64,000 bases of DNA from Hymenobacter sp. HSC-4F20 (GCF_019599275.1 NZ_JAHZTD010000001.1:62001-126000); one strand, 5' to 3'; shown: positions 1 through 8,697, numbered from the stretch's first letter. Notes: generated from the sequence alone by a model not told the origin. Translations and numbers: made by a program.

Positions 1-1
1 G

Positions 2-862
2 GTACACGTCTCGCCGGCCGATTTCTGGCAGGACCAGCTGCTGACGTGCCTGCCGGCGCTGTGGGTGTGGGTGCCGGGGCTGGGGGCCCTGCTCGCGGGC
101 CGGGCGCTGCGGACCTACCGGGTAGTGGGCCTAGTGTACTGCGGCGGACTGCTGATTCTGACCCTGCTGCACGGCAAAAGCTACTACGCCCTCGGGTATT
201 ACCCCATCTTGTTTGCGGCCGGGGCCGTGTGGTGGGAAAGCCAGCTAAGCCGCTGGCCCCGCGCGGGCCGGCGGCTGCGGCCCGCCCTGCTGGCGCTACC
301 GGTGCTCATTAGCCTGCCGGTGCTACCCGTGCTGTTCACCGTCAACTCGCCGGCCCGAATGGTGGAAGTGGGCCGGCGCTACCGCGGCACGGGGGCGCTG
401 CGCTGGGAAGACGGCCAGGACCACCCGCTCCCCCAGGATTTTGCTGACATGCTGGGCTGGCAGGAACTAGCCGATAAAACCTGGCGGGCCTACCAGGCGC
501 TACCTGCCGCCACCCGTGCCCAAACACTCATTCTCGCGGCCAACTACGGGCAGGCCGGGGCCATCAACTACTACAACCGCCACCGTGCGCTGCCGCCGGC
601 TCACAGCTTCAATGGCAGCTACCTGTTCTGGTTTCCGGATTCCGCGGCTCGCCGCTGGCAGCACATCCTCCTTATCGATGACGAGCCCGACCCAACCCTG
701 GGTGCCCACTTCCGGAAGCTGCACCGGGTAGCGGAGCTGCAAAACCCGTACGCCCGCGAACAGGGCACTGCCATTACCGCCGGCTCTGGGCCCGACTCCG
801 CCATCCTGCGCCAAATTAGCACCGAGCACCGGCAGGCTCTGGCCACCTGGGGCCGCTTTTAA
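2..862 (+). CDS. Glycosyltransferase family 39-like membrane protein, C-terminal part (cut by window start)
   Basis: The reading frame is open to the first base of the window, so the true start lies upstream. The visible part starts with hydrophobic segments and carries a HGKSYYALGYYPILFAAG-type segment, which is typical of the late membrane helices of ArnT/PMT-like (GT39) glycosyltransferases. A soluble C-terminal domain of about 170 residues follows, including FNGSYLFWFPD. Family members move a sugar from a polyprenyl-phosphate donor to an acceptor on the outer face of the inner membrane. The catalytic N-terminal loop is outside the window, so donor and acceptor cannot be judged. A GTG at base 65 is only an internal codon. 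The gene ends at a hairpin shared with the convergent neighbour. Confidence 0.75.
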   Translation, partial: VHVSPADFWQDQLLTCLPALWVWVPGLGALLAGRALRTYRVVGLVYCGGLLILTLLHGKSYYALGYYPILFAAGAVWWESQLSRWPRAGRRLRPALLALPVLISLPVLPVLFTVNSPARMVEVGRRYRGTGALRWEDGQDHPLPQDFADMLGWQELADKTWRAYQALPAATRAQTLILAANYGQAGAINYYNRHRALPPAHSFNGSYLFWFPDSAARRWQHILLIDDEPDPTLGAHFRKLHRVAELQNPYAREQGTAITAGSGPDSAILRQISTEHRQALATWGRF

Positions 863-901
863 CAAGCAGGCCCCCGTTATCCGTACCGAGGGCCTTGCTT
901 G
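863..901. terminator. Bidirectional hairpin between convergent genes
   Basis: CAAGCAGGCCC pairs with GGGCCTTGCTTG across a 16-base loop. It lies directly after the stop codon of the glycosyltransferase and just before the end of the convergent zinc-ribbon gene. There is no strong U run, so termination is inferred from position and symmetry. Confidence 0.6.
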
Positions 902-916
902 GCTTTCCGGCCACAG

Positions 917-1531
917 CTACTTGGCAGCGTCAGGGCGCTCTACCTTCACAATCTGGTCTTTATCGAGCATGAGCTTAAGCTCATAGCGGGTAAGCTCCAG
1001 AGCTACCGTGTCGAAGTTCTCCGGCTTGTTCAACTCGTCCAGGCCGGAGTTCTGGTCCATTTCGTAAGTGTTGGGCAGCAGTTTTACGCTGTTGCCGGCC
1101 GCTTCCTGCACCTTCAGCAGCGAGTAGCGCCCGTTTTCCGTCCGCACGTGGTAAAGGTCGCCCTTGTGGGGCGCGGTAATAAACTGCTGGCTGGCCTGCT
1201 GCGCGTCGCTGTTCTGCACCAGCGCCCAGCCAATACCAATGACCAGCAGCAGCAGGCCTGCAAAGTGCCACCACGGCACCCGGGCGCTATGCTTCACGGC
1301 GCTGAATGCCTCCCGCAAGCCCGGTTCCATTTCTTTGGGCTGCTGCACAAACTGGCAGTGCCCGCACTGCGAACCACCAGTTTTCCCGATAGGAAACAGC
1401 GGAATCCAGTAGATATGAGCGTAGCGCCCGAATACGCTGGCGTGCAAGCTGTCCGGAGTGGCACAGGCCGGGCAACTGCCCGCAATGGGCTCGGTCCGGA
1501 GGTGAGAAGAGCGGTACCCGTAAATAATCAT
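917..1531 (-). CDS. Zinc-ribbon membrane protein of unknown function
   Basis: This 204-residue protein has two CxxC knuckles, C20/C23 (CPAC) and C56/C59 (CGHC), so an N-terminal zinc ribbon is likely. A hydrophobic helix follows at about residues 88-106, and then a soluble domain of about 95 residues. The stretch IYWIPLFPIGK between the knuckles is common in zinc-ribbon membrane proteins of Bacteroidota. The C-terminal half contains TAPHKGDLYHVRTENGRYSLLKV, which reads like a small beta domain that I cannot name. The gene is monocistronic, with a candidate promoter about 80 bases upstream. No function can be assigned. Confidence 0.7.
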   Translation of the reverse strand: MIIYGYRSSHLRTEPIAGSCPACATPDSLHASVFGRYAHIYWIPLFPIGKTGGSQCGHCQFVQQPKEMEPGLREAFSAVKHSARVPWWHFAGLLLLVIGIGWALVQNSDAQQASQQFITAPHKGDLYHVRTENGRYSLLKVQEAAGNSVKLLPNTYEMDQNSGLDELNKPENFDTVALELTRYELKLMLDKDQIVKVERPDAAK

Positions 1532-1610
1532 TGGCTAGAAAGAGAAGGTAGCGGTAAAAGAAAATATCCAGTGGCCCGGCAGCCCTGACCGGGCGGCTCG
1601 TACTGGTCGG

Positions 1611-1639
1611 GAAATTTATAGTATATTCTTTATGTACAA
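1611..1639 (-). promoter_or_regulatory. Candidate Bacteroidota promoter of the zinc-ribbon gene
   Basis: On the minus strand TTG is followed after 18 bases by TAAATTTC. This differs from the TAnnTTTG -7 consensus only in the last base. The patch is AT-rich in an otherwise GC-rich region and leaves a leader of about 75 bases. Confidence 0.4.
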
Positions 1640-1644
1640 TACAA

Positions 1645-1685
1645 ACGGCTAGCTACCAGAAAAATATTTCCTGGTAGCTAGCCGT
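1645..1685 (-). terminator. Perfect 15-bp palindrome after the M28 peptidase gene
   Basis: ACGGCTAGCTACCAG pairs perfectly with CTGGTAGCTAGCCGT across 11 bases. It lies just past the stop codon of the minus-strand peptidase gene. There is no clear U run, so it could also be a transcript-protecting hairpin. Confidence 0.55.
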
Positions 1686-1711
1686 GCAACGCAAAGCGCG
1701 AAAAACAGAGG

Positions 1712-3373
1712 TTAAGGCTGTTGCGCGAACCGCTGACCGAAAAAGTCGCCGGGGTTCCAGGTGGGGCGCCGGGGGTTCTGGGCTACCAGGTAGCCAATGA
1801 GGAAGTTCAGCTGCACGTATTTCTTGCCGGCTTCAAAGTCGAAGGTGCCGTTGATGTCGTCCTGGGGCTTGTGGTAGGTGAGGGCCCGCCACTTCTGTAC
1901 CTGCTCGCTGAGGTTGTTTTTGCCGTCGGGGGTGCGGTTGCCGTACTTGATGTGCAGAGCCGGAATGCCCTGCGCCACGAAGCTGTACTGGTCGGAGCGG
2001 ATGAAGCGGTTTTGGTCGGGCTCCGGGTCTTCTTCCACCGTCAGCCCCAGGTAGCGGGCCGCGTCCTCTACTGGCTGGGCCAGCGTGGAGTGGCGGGCTC
2101 CCAGCGGCACTACGGACAGCAGCGGCGCAATAATGGTGGGCATATCGGTATTTACATCGGCCACCAACGCGGTTTTAGGCACCGTGGGACGGGCCGCAAA
2201 GTAGGCTGAACCCAGCAGGCCCAACTCTTCGCCGGTCTGGAGTACCAGCAGCACGCTGCGCTTGGGCTTTTGCTTGAGGTTGGAGTACAGGCGGGCAATT
2301 TCCAGCACCGAGGCCACCCCGGAGGCATTGTCGTGGGCCCCGTTGTAAATGGAGTCGCCCTTCACCGGCGCGCCTACCCCCAGGTGGTCGAGGTGGGCCG
2401 AGTGTACCACGTACTCCTGGCGCAGGGTAGCATCGGAGCCGGTAATTTTCCCGACCACGTTGTAGCTCTCAAAGTCCTGGTAGCCCGATTCCCAGCTGGC
2501 GGCCAGCGTACCGCGCAGCGCCACCGGCGCGGGTTGCCCCTGGCGGAGGCTGCTCATTACGGTGGCCGTATCGGAAGCGGCATTTAGCAGCAGTGCCTGC
2601 AGCCCGGCCGCCGACAGGGTGCCCGTCATGCCTACCCCCGAGCCGCTGATAAACCCGCGGGCGGCGGCCACCTTGCCATCAGCCCCCAGCACACTGGTAG
2701 TGGTAATGGGCCGGGCGGTGGCAGCAATTGCTGCCGCCGGAACTGGGCGGGCCGAAGCGAACAGCACCCCAACCGCGCCGTGGCGGGCGGCCGTTTGCAC
2801 CAGCAAGGTCTGATCCTGGCTGGCCGAGGCGACTGTGCTCGGGAAGCTGCGGGGGGCACCGCGTACAATCACCACTACCTTGCCCTTCACGTCGAGGCTC
2901 TGGTAATCGTCGTAGCCCTGGTCGGGGGCCGAGATGCCGTAGCCGGCGAAAGCCAGCCCCGTGGGCGCGAGGCGAGAACTGGGCTGCTCGGGGTGAGGGT
3001 AGAGGTGTACCTCGGCTGGGGCCAGCGGTAGGCTACCCCCGGTGGGCTGATAGGTGATGGTAGCACCGGGCTTGGTGGTAGCGCGCCGCAGCCGCACCCG
3101 CTGGGTAAAGCCGCCATCCTCGCCGGCCGGCTCCACGCCGAAGCGCTTGAGCTGGCTGGTTACGTAATCAACGGCCATCTGGTAGCCCGGCGTGCCGGGC
3201 TTGCGACCCAGCAGCCGGTCATCGGCCAGGTACTGAATATGGGCCTTGATGTCCTCGGGCTTTACTTTGGTCAGGGCTTTGGCCACCGGTTTGGGCACCG
3301 GGGCAGCGGTTTGAGCAGAAGCCGGGGCGGTAAGCAAGATACCAGCGGCCAGCAGCAGGGGCAGTTGTTTCAT
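1712..3373 (-). CDS. M28 family metallo-aminopeptidase, secreted, with PA domain
   Basis: The 553-residue protein starts with a signal peptide (cleavage after ASAQ, about residue 21), so it acts in the periplasm or outside the cell. Residues of about 130-290 look like a protease-associated insert that caps the active site. The di-zinc peptidase domain follows, with the expected ligands and catalytic residues: H327 and D329 in AHLDH, D348 in AHDNASG, E382/E383 in GEELG, D406 or D410 in ADVNTDMP, and H474 in PALHIKYG. M28 enzymes remove N-terminal residues from peptides. The specificity of this one is unknown. The gene stands alone between a palindrome downstream and the TonB-C-like gene upstream on the same strand. 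Confidence 0.9.
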   Translation of the reverse strand: MKQLPLLLAAGILLTAPASAQTAAPVPKPVAKALTKVKPEDIKAHIQYLADDRLLGRKPGTPGYQMAVDYVTSQLKRFGVEPAGEDGGFTQRVRLRRATTKPGATITYQPTGGSLPLAPAEVHLYPHPEQPSSRLAPTGLAFAGYGISAPDQGYDDYQSLDVKGKVVVIVRGAPRSFPSTVASASQDQTLLVQTAARHGAVGVLFASARPVPAAAIAATARPITTTSVLGADGKVAAARGFISGSGVGMTGTLSAAGLQALLLNAASDTATVMSSLRQGQPAPVALRGTLAASWESGYQDFESYNVVGKITGSDATLRQEYVVHSAHLDHLGVGAPVKGDSIYNGAHDNASGVASVLEIARLYSNLKQKPKRSVLLVLQTGEELGLLGSAYFAARPTVPKTALVADVNTDMPTIIAPLLSVVPLGARHSTLAQPVEDAARYLGLTVEEDPEPDQNRFIRSDQYSFVAQGIPALHIKYGNRTPDGKNNLSEQVQKWRALTYHKPQDDINGTFDFEAGKKYVQLNFLIGYLVAQNPRRPTWNPGDFFGQRFAQQP

Positions 3374-3414
3374 CGGTCCAAATTACGCAGCTGCCCACAT
3401 TCATTCAGTTTCTC

Positions 3415-4170
3415 TTAGGGCCGGTTCCAGCGAAAGGTTAGGGTAGTGGCCACGCGCCGGCCCCCAGCATAGGCAGGCCTCCACCGCGGAGAAGCCAGAA
3501 CCAGCCTTTCCAGCAGGTCGATTTCCTCGTCTGTGAGCGTGGCAGGCAGCACAACGCGCTGCAGCGAGGCAAACCCCAGCGCGTCAATCTGTACCTGGGC
3601 CTGCAAGCCTTCCGCCTTTAGCTTGCGCCGCAGCTCCGTTTGGCTAAGCGCGTGGTGCAGATAAGCGAAAAACCCAACTTCACCGAAAGTCAAAAAGTTA
3701 GGGGGCGCCTCCGTCTCAACGGACCCAATGAGCGTGCGCGGCGAAAACCGAGTGGGCAGCAGCCGCACCAAGTGCCGGGCCGCCGTGATGCTGCCTGCGG
3801 TGGCGCCCAGCGAGAGGCCCGTTCTGTCTTCGGTGTGCTGATACCAAACGTTGTTGAGGCTGTCGCGCACCAGCAGTGTTACGTTGGGCTTGCCGCCTCC
3901 GGGGGCGGAGCATATCACATCGGCGTACAGAAAATCGGGGTAGCGCGTGGCGGCTAATCGGGCAAACTCCTCCCGGTCGTGTACTACGCGGTAGCCCATG
4001 GAGGTCAGCTGATCGGCCATCAGCTGGCGCAAGGTGACTAAATCGGAGTACTCGGAGAGAAAGAGTTCTGCGTGGGGAGTCAGAATCTGTAGAAAGATAG
4101 AGCGCGGCTGTGTTTGCCCAAAGCCCCTGAGCGTACTGCCCAGTAAGAGTAGGAATAGAAGTATTCTCAT
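3415..4170 (-). CDS. Secreted protein with TonB C-terminal-like domain
   Basis: The 251-residue product has a signal peptide (MRILLFLLLLGSTLRGFGQ). The last 75 or so residues fit the beta-beta-alpha-beta TonB C-terminal fold: a NFLTFGEVGFFAYLHHAL start, an ALGFASLQRVVLPATLTDEEIDLL core and the closing WRPAYAGGRRVATTLTFRW, which matches the family WxPAxxxGxxV signature. It lacks the long proline-rich periplasmic linker and the retained N-terminal anchor of a true energy transducer, so a structural or sensory role is more likely than energising transport. The middle region (about 30-160) is unassigned. The gene lies 41 bases upstream of the peptidase start, so the two may be cotranscribed. Confidence 0.65.
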   Translation of the reverse strand: MRILLFLLLLGSTLRGFGQTQPRSIFLQILTPHAELFLSEYSDLVTLRQLMADQLTSMGYRVVHDREEFARLAATRYPDFLYADVICSAPGGGKPNVTLLVRDSLNNVWYQHTEDRTGLSLGATAGSITAARHLVRLLPTRFSPRTLIGSVETEAPPNFLTFGEVGFFAYLHHALSQTELRRKLKAEGLQAQVQIDALGFASLQRVVLPATLTDEEIDLLERLVLASPRWRPAYAGGRRVATTLTFRWNRP

Positions 4171-4226
4171 ACGCCGCGGTAGTAGGTAGTGTCGTTCTGC
4201 GCTGCCTGCCCGTAGGCAAAAACAAA

Positions 4227-4265
4227 ATTAGCACCGCTTCGGCCAAGATCCGAAACGGTGCTAAT
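4227..4265 (-). terminator. Intrinsic terminator of the PAS/CZB pair
   Basis: ATTAGCACCGCTTCGG pairs with CCGAAACGGTGCTAAT with one mismatch. On the minus strand it is followed by TTTTGTTTTTG, a good U-rich tail. It lies 23 bases beyond the CZB-like gene. Confidence 0.75.
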
Positions 4266-4288
4266 CGTAAGTGAAAACTGTACGTGGT

Positions 4289-4648
4289 TTAGGCAGCGGC
4301 CGGCGTTTGCTCCAGCTCCTGCAGCAAAGATTCGATGCGGGCAGCGTGGGCGTCGAGGCGTTCCAGGCCCGCACGGGCTTCTTCCAGCTCGCCACGCTGA
4401 TACTGTTGCACCAAGCTGCGGCCAGTATGAATCATACGAACCAGCTCCTGCTCCAGGCGCTGTACGGGTAGTGCCGAGCCGTAGCGGGGCTTCACCACCG
4501 TATTGAGCCATTCTCCCAGCGGGTTAAGCGGTAAGGAGAACATGTCGGGGTCGGGTTCCCGCACGCCGTAGAGCACGGAGCGCAGCCGCGACTTAAACAG
4601 CACCTGCTTGATGCGGGCCTGCTGAAAATCGAGGTTAGTTAACTCCAT
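4289..4648 (-). CDS. Degenerate chemoreceptor zinc-binding (CZB)-like protein
   Basis: The 119-residue cytoplasmic protein follows the four-helix CZB pattern: FKSRLRSVLYG in the first helix, NPLGEWL in place of the usual C-x-LGKWL, a glutamate-rich third helix, then YQRGELEEARAGLERL. CZB domains normally bind zinc with three histidines and one cysteine. Here the first histidine position appears to be Q15, the cysteine is replaced in N42-P43-L44-G45, and only H74 fits a ligand position. The fold is therefore likely kept while zinc binding is likely lost. It starts 42 bases after the end of the three-PAS gene on the same strand and ends at a terminator, so the two are probably one transcript and may act together as a sensor. 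The family assignment rests on pattern only. Confidence 0.6.
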   Translation of the reverse strand: MELTNLDFQQARIKQVLFKSRLRSVLYGVREPDPDMFSLPLNPLGEWLNTVVKPRYGSALPVQRLEQELVRMIHTGRSLVQQYQRGELEEARAGLERLDAHAARIESLLQELEQTPAAA

Positions 4649-4690
4649 AACGGACGGGATGTACTAAGAAGGAGAAAAAGGAAAAGGGCA

Positions 4691-5986
4691 TTAGCGACCA
4701 GCATTTTCTAGCGCCTGCCGGGCCTGTACCAGGCTCGTGACATCGTAGGCGAAAACGGTAATGCCGGCTTTCTGACCTTGTTCTTCGAAGAGCTGATACG
4801 TGAAGTTGAGGTAGCTGCGCTGCAGCCGTCCGTTGCCATCGTGGTCAAGGTCGATTTGCACTTCATTGCCCACAAAGGTCTGGCCGGTACTATACACGCC
4901 GTCCAGCAGATTCAGGAAGCCTTGGTCAATAACTTCGGGCAGGGCTTCGGCCACCGTTTGGCCCACCAGCTGGCGGTTGGGGAACAGGCGCTGGTAGGGC
5001 GGGTTCACAAACTCGAAGCGATGCTCCGGGCCGCGCAGAATGCAGATGAGAGCGGGCGTCTGCATAAACAAATTGAAGAACGTTTCGCGCTGGCGCTGCA
5101 CCTCCTGGAAAGCCTGGTAAGCTTGGTCAGAAAGGAGGGCCTGCTGCTCGTTCTGCTCCAGCAGCTCCTGCACCATCAGCTTCTGGTCGTGAATGTCGGT
5201 GCCGCAGCCTACCCACATGGTTACTTCGCCCTCCGCATTGCGGCGCGGTACGGCCCGTACCAGCACCCAGCGGTAGTGCCCATCGTGGCGGCGCAGGCGG
5301 TACTCCAGCTGCAGCTCCGAGCCCTGCGCGCGGGCCTGGTCCCAGAGGTGGGTAGTGGCCGCCACGTCGTCGGGGTGAATATCGGCCACCCAGCCTAGCC
5401 CAATGCTTTCGGCCAGGGAGCGGCCGGTAAACTCCAGCCAGCGCGGGTTGAAATAGTCGGTTTCGCCCGTGGGTAGGTTGGTCCACACCATCACGGGTAA
5501 GGACTCCAGAATAAAGCGGGTGCGCTCCTGCTGCTCGGCCAGCTCACGTTGCACCTGCAGGCGCAGCTGCTCGGCGCGGTGGCGCTCCGTCACGTCCTGG
5601 GTGCGCTGCAGAATAAACTCCAGGGTCCCGTTTTCGTCCAGAACGGGATAGTGGGTGGCCTCCCAGTAACGCTCCTCCAGGCCGCCGCCCTGCTCTGTGG
5701 GCCGCTCCAGGTCGTAGCGAATCAGGGGCATGGTGTGCGGCTGGTGATGGCGCCGCACATGCTCGTGCGATTCGCGGATGATGTTGGCAGATTCCTCGTC
5801 GGAAGAAGGGTAGGCTTCAAAGAAAGGTTTACCCACGGCTTCCTCCCGGCTTTTCATGGACACTCCAACGTGGCTGTTTGTGTTGTCCACGATGGTCGCG
5901 GCCTCATCCGGCGCAATAAGCAGGAAGCTGTCGGGTAGAGAGTGGAAAAGTTTCTGGTAGTTAACCGGGAAAGCAGGAACAGGCAT
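4691..5986 (-). CDS. Triple PAS-domain protein without output domain
   Basis: The 431-residue protein holds three PAS modules: about 10-135 (ending FILQRTQDVTERHRAEQ), about 150-270 (FILESLPVMVWTNLPTGETDYFNP to MWVGCGTDIHDQK, a PAS_3-type fold) and about 300-425 (ALICILRGPEHRFEFVNPPYQRLFP to GITVFAYDVTSL). Helical linkers join them. There is no histidine kinase, GGDEF, HTH or methyl-accepting domain and no membrane segment. It must pass its signal by protein contact, perhaps to the CZB-like protein encoded next, or it is a kinase remnant. The end is clean, with no kinase-like sequence in another frame downstream. The ligand is unknown. Confidence 0.85.
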   Translation of the reverse strand: MPVPAFPVNYQKLFHSLPDSFLLIAPDEAATIVDNTNSHVGVSMKSREEAVGKPFFEAYPSSDEESANIIRESHEHVRRHHQPHTMPLIRYDLERPTEQGGGLEERYWEATHYPVLDENGTLEFILQRTQDVTERHRAEQLRLQVQRELAEQQERTRFILESLPVMVWTNLPTGETDYFNPRWLEFTGRSLAESIGLGWVADIHPDDVAATTHLWDQARAQGSELQLEYRLRRHDGHYRWVLVRAVPRRNAEGEVTMWVGCGTDIHDQKLMVQELLEQNEQQALLSDQAYQAFQEVQRQRETFFNLFMQTPALICILRGPEHRFEFVNPPYQRLFPNRQLVGQTVAEALPEVIDQGFLNLLDGVYSTGQTFVGNEVQIDLDHDGNGRLQRSYLNFTYQLFEEQGQKAGITVFAYDVTSLVQARQALENAGR

Positions 5987-6035
5987 GGTTGGGATGGGCA
6001 GGTAAAAGTGGCGCGTACGCAGGCCGGAACAACAA

Positions 6036-6062
6036 CAAAGCTACGCGCCAATACTCCGGCAA
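6036..6062 (-). promoter_or_regulatory. Candidate -7 element upstream of the PAS gene
   Basis: The minus strand reads TAGCTTTG, an exact TAnnTTTG, about 50 bases before the start codon. A TTG lies upstream, but the spacer is only 16 bases against the usual 19-21, so the -33 part is weak. Confidence 0.35.
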
Positions 6063-6218
6063 AAAAGCGCGGCTGTATGTAAACAAGGCAGACTATCCGA
6101 AATGTTATACCACTACCTCGGCAGTAAGTTTACAAAGTTGGGAAGCTTATGGTTCAGCTTAGCGGCGTAGTGGCAAGCGGGCCCGTTAGGCGCTAGCTCA
6201 CTGCCATGGCTCAGCCCA

Positions 6219-6668
6219 TCAGGCCCGAATCATGTGGATGTGGGGAATACCGTCTTCGAGGTAGCCTTCGCCTACTTGCCGGAAGCCAAAGCTTTCGTAG
6301 AACTTCTGGAGGTAGAGCTGGGCGCCTATTTGAATGGGCTGCTCGCCGAACAGGCCTTCCACTGCTCCAATAGACTGCCGCAGCAGCTCCCGGCCCAGCC
6401 CGTAGCGCCGGTACTTCGGACTCACGACCACCCGCCCGATGCTGGCCTCGGGGTAGCTGATGCCGGCTCCAAAGAGGCGGCTGTAGGCGGCCAGCTCGCC
6501 GGCGGGGGTGTAGCCCAGCAGGTGATGAGCGGCCTGGTCTTGCCCATCAATGTCCTGAAAAGCGCAGGTCTGCTCCACTACAAATACCTCTGAGCGCAGT
6601 TGCAGCAGGTCGTAGAGTTCGGCCAGGGTGAGGGCAGCGAAAGGGTTGGTGGTCCAGGTCAGGGTCAT
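6219..6668 (-). CDS. elaA: ElaA-type GNAT N-acetyltransferase
   Basis: The 149-residue protein matches the length and pattern of ElaA: an N-terminal LAELYDLLQLRSEVFVVEQ helix, the acetyl-CoA binding stretch GRVVVSPKYRRYGLGRELL (the RxxGxG/A loop), and the closing FYESFGFRQVGEGYLEDGIPH. It should acetylate a small molecule or protein in the cytoplasm; the E. coli homologue has no well-defined substrate. The start MTLTWTT was preferred to a frame extension 50 codons longer because the extension has no family match. It is divergent from the aldo/keto reductase. Confidence 0.85.
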   Translation of the reverse strand: MTLTWTTNPFAALTLAELYDLLQLRSEVFVVEQTCAFQDIDGQDQAAHHLLGYTPAGELAAYSRLFGAGISYPEASIGRVVVSPKYRRYGLGRELLRQSIGAVEGLFGEQPIQIGAQLYLQKFYESFGFRQVGEGYLEDGIPHIHMIRA

Positions 6669-6831
6669 GGGGAATGCGGCAAAAAGTATGGGTGCAAAGA
6701 TGAGGCGTAGCCGGCAGAAGTGCGGTGTGCTACCGTGGCCGGCAAGCTCCACCACGGCATTTTGCGCCCTGGCCGCGTATACTTCCACCACACCTGCGCC
6801 GCTAGGTGCGGCCTTCATTCAATTACTCAGC

Positions 6832-7812
6832 ATGGACTATATCCGCTTGGGGGCTACTGGCCTCAAGGTTTCGCGCATTTGCCTGGGCACCATGACCTAC
6901 GGCACCCCCACCGACCGGTGGCCCTGGGCTCTGGACGAGGAGCAGAGCCGCCCTTTCATTCAAAAAGCCCTGGAGCTGGGCATCAATTTCTTCGACACGG
7001 CCGATGTGTACTCCAACGGTGCCAGCGAGGAAGTGGTCGGCCGGGCCCTGCGCGACTTCGCCAAGCGCGACGAGGTAGTACTGGCCACGAAAGTGTACAA
7101 CCCCATGGGCCCCGGCCCCAACCAGCGGGGCCTCTCGCGCAAGCACATTATGAGTGCCATTGATGCCAGCCTCCGGCGCCTGGGCACCGAGTACGTAGAC
7201 CTCTACCAGATTCACCGCTGGGACTACGATACGCCCATTGAGGAAACGCTGGAGGCCCTGCACGACGTGGTGAAGGCCGGCAAGGCCCGCTACATCGGGG
7301 CGTCGTCGATGTTTGCCTGGCAGTTCGCGCAGGCCCTGTACCTGGCCGATAAGCACAACTGGACGCGCTTCGTGAGCATGCAGCCCCACTACAACCTGGT
7401 GTACCGCGAGGAGGAGCGCGAAATGCTACCCCTCTGCCAAGACCAGAACATTGGCGTGATTCCCTGGTCGCCGCTGGCGCGGGGGCTGCTCACGGGCGGG
7501 CGCACCAAGGAGCGCAACGAAACCGAGCGGGCCAAAACGGATGCTTTCGGCAAAAGCCTCTACGGCCGCGACGACGACTTTGCCGTGGCCGACCGCGTAA
7601 CGGAAATTGCGCAGGAGCGCGGCCTGCCTAACGCCCAGATTGCCCTGGCCTGGATGCTGAGCAAGCCCGGCATTACGGCCCCTATTGTGGGCGCCAGCAA
7701 GCCCGGCCACCTCGAAGATGCCGTGGCCGCCGTGGGCGTAACGCTTTCGGAAGAAGAAATCAAGCGGTTGGAAGAGCCCTATCAGCCCCACCCGGTACTG
7801 GGCTTTTCCTGA
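6832..7812 (+). CDS. Aldo/keto reductase
   Basis: The 326-residue cytoplasmic NADPH-dependent oxidoreductase has the complete catalytic tetrad: Asp and Tyr in FFDTADVYSNG, Lys in EVVLATKVYN and His in DLYQIHRWD. The nucleotide-binding end reads ITAPIVGASKPGHLEDAV. It belongs to the YajO/Gcy-like group of bacterial AKRs that reduce aldehydes or sugars; the physiological substrate is not predictable. The start MDYIRLGATGLKVSR was chosen because this is the canonical AKR N-terminus; the frame runs further upstream without family resemblance. It converges on the rhtA-like gene with a gap of only 12 bases. Confidence 0.9.
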   Translation: MDYIRLGATGLKVSRICLGTMTYGTPTDRWPWALDEEQSRPFIQKALELGINFFDTADVYSNGASEEVVGRALRDFAKRDEVVLATKVYNPMGPGPNQRGLSRKHIMSAIDASLRRLGTEYVDLYQIHRWDYDTPIEETLEALHDVVKAGKARYIGASSMFAWQFAQALYLADKHNWTRFVSMQPHYNLVYREEEREMLPLCQDQNIGVIPWSPLARGLLTGGRTKERNETERAKTDAFGKSLYGRDDDFAVADRVTEIAQERGLPNAQIALAWMLSKPGITAPIVGASKPGHLEDAVAAVGVTLSEEEIKRLEEPYQPHPVLGFS

Positions 7813-7824
7813 TGCCGCGCCGGG

Positions 7825-8697
7825 CTATTCCCCACCTACTGCCGCCTCGGCCACGGGGGTAGTAAGCGTAGCCCCGGCACTGGCCACCACAATGAAGGCC
7901 ACGGCCAGCCACTGGCTGGCCGTGAGCCGTTCGCCCAGCAAAAGCCACCCGGAAAGGGCCGCCGCTACGGGTTCCAGGCTCATCAGAATGCTGAACGTGC
8001 GGGTGGGCATGGTTTTCAGGGCCTGCATTTCCAGGGAAAAAGGCAGTACACTGGAAAACAAGGCCAGCAGCCCACCCAAGAGCAGCAGGTGAGGTGTTAG
8101 CAAGGAAAACGTACCCCCGGCAGCCCCGAAAGGCAGAATCACCAGGGCTGCAAACAGCATTCCTACGGTTACGGCCAGCTGGCCGGGTAGCACGGCCGCC
8201 GTGCGGCGGCCCAGCACGATATACAGCGCCCAGCATACGCCCGCGGCCACGGCAAAGCCCGCCCCCAGCATATCAATGCCGTGGCCGCGCCAGGGCGCAA
8301 TAAGGGCAATGCCCGCCGCCGCCAGCACCACCCACAGGGCATCCAGCTTCCGGCGCGAACCAGCCAGGGCCAGGCCCAGCGGCCCCACAAACTCCAGCGT
8401 GACGGCCAGCCCGAGCGGAATACGAGCCAGGGCGCAGTAAAACAGAAAGTTCATGATGCCCAGCGCCAGTCCGTAGGGCACCACAGCGCGCCACTGCGCT
8501 GGCTGTAGTTGCCCGAGTCGGGGCCGCACCACCAGCAGGAGCAGCAGGGCTGAGAAGCCTATGCGCAAACTGGCCGTGCCTGCCGCCCCCAGCACCGGAA
8601 ACAGCCCCTTGGCAATGGCCGCGCCGCCCTGTACGCTTACAATGGAAAGGAGCACGGCCGGTAGGGGCGGTAGCGTAAGGCGAGAGGAGGAGTTCAC
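7825..8697 (-). CDS. rhtA: DMT-superfamily exporter, RhtA-like (threonine/homoserine efflux)
   Basis: The 290-residue protein has about ten hydrophobic helices in two EamA repeats. It follows E. coli RhtA closely in several blocks: SVQGGAAIAKGLFPVLGAAG near the N-terminus, GLALGIMNFLFYCAL, PLGLAVTLEFVGPL, and LPTRTF-type KTMPTRTFSILMSLEPVAAAL near the end. It is an inner-membrane exporter of threonine, homoserine or related amino acids by family knowledge. The specificity here is inferred and has no support from its neighbours, although the window also holds the threonine-consuming isoleucine pathway. Confidence 0.8.
   Translation of the reverse strand: MNSSSRLTLPPLPAVLLSIVSVQGGAAIAKGLFPVLGAAGTASLRIGFSALLLLLVVRPRLGQLQPAQWRAVVPYGLALGIMNFLFYCALARIPLGLAVTLEFVGPLGLALAGSRRKLDALWVVLAAAGIALIAPWRGHGIDMLGAGFAVAAGVCWALYIVLGRRTAAVLPGQLAVTVGMLFAALVILPFGAAGGTFSLLTPHLLLLGGLLALFSSVLPFSLEMQALKTMPTRTFSILMSLEPVAAALSGWLLLGERLTASQWLAVAFIVVASAGATLTTPVAEAAVGGE

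Noticed and set aside
4223..4230. Exact TAATTTTG on the minus strand, a possible -7 element for the TonB-C-like gene
   Set aside because: It coincides with the U-rich tail of a good terminator hairpin and has no well-placed -33; termination explains it better.
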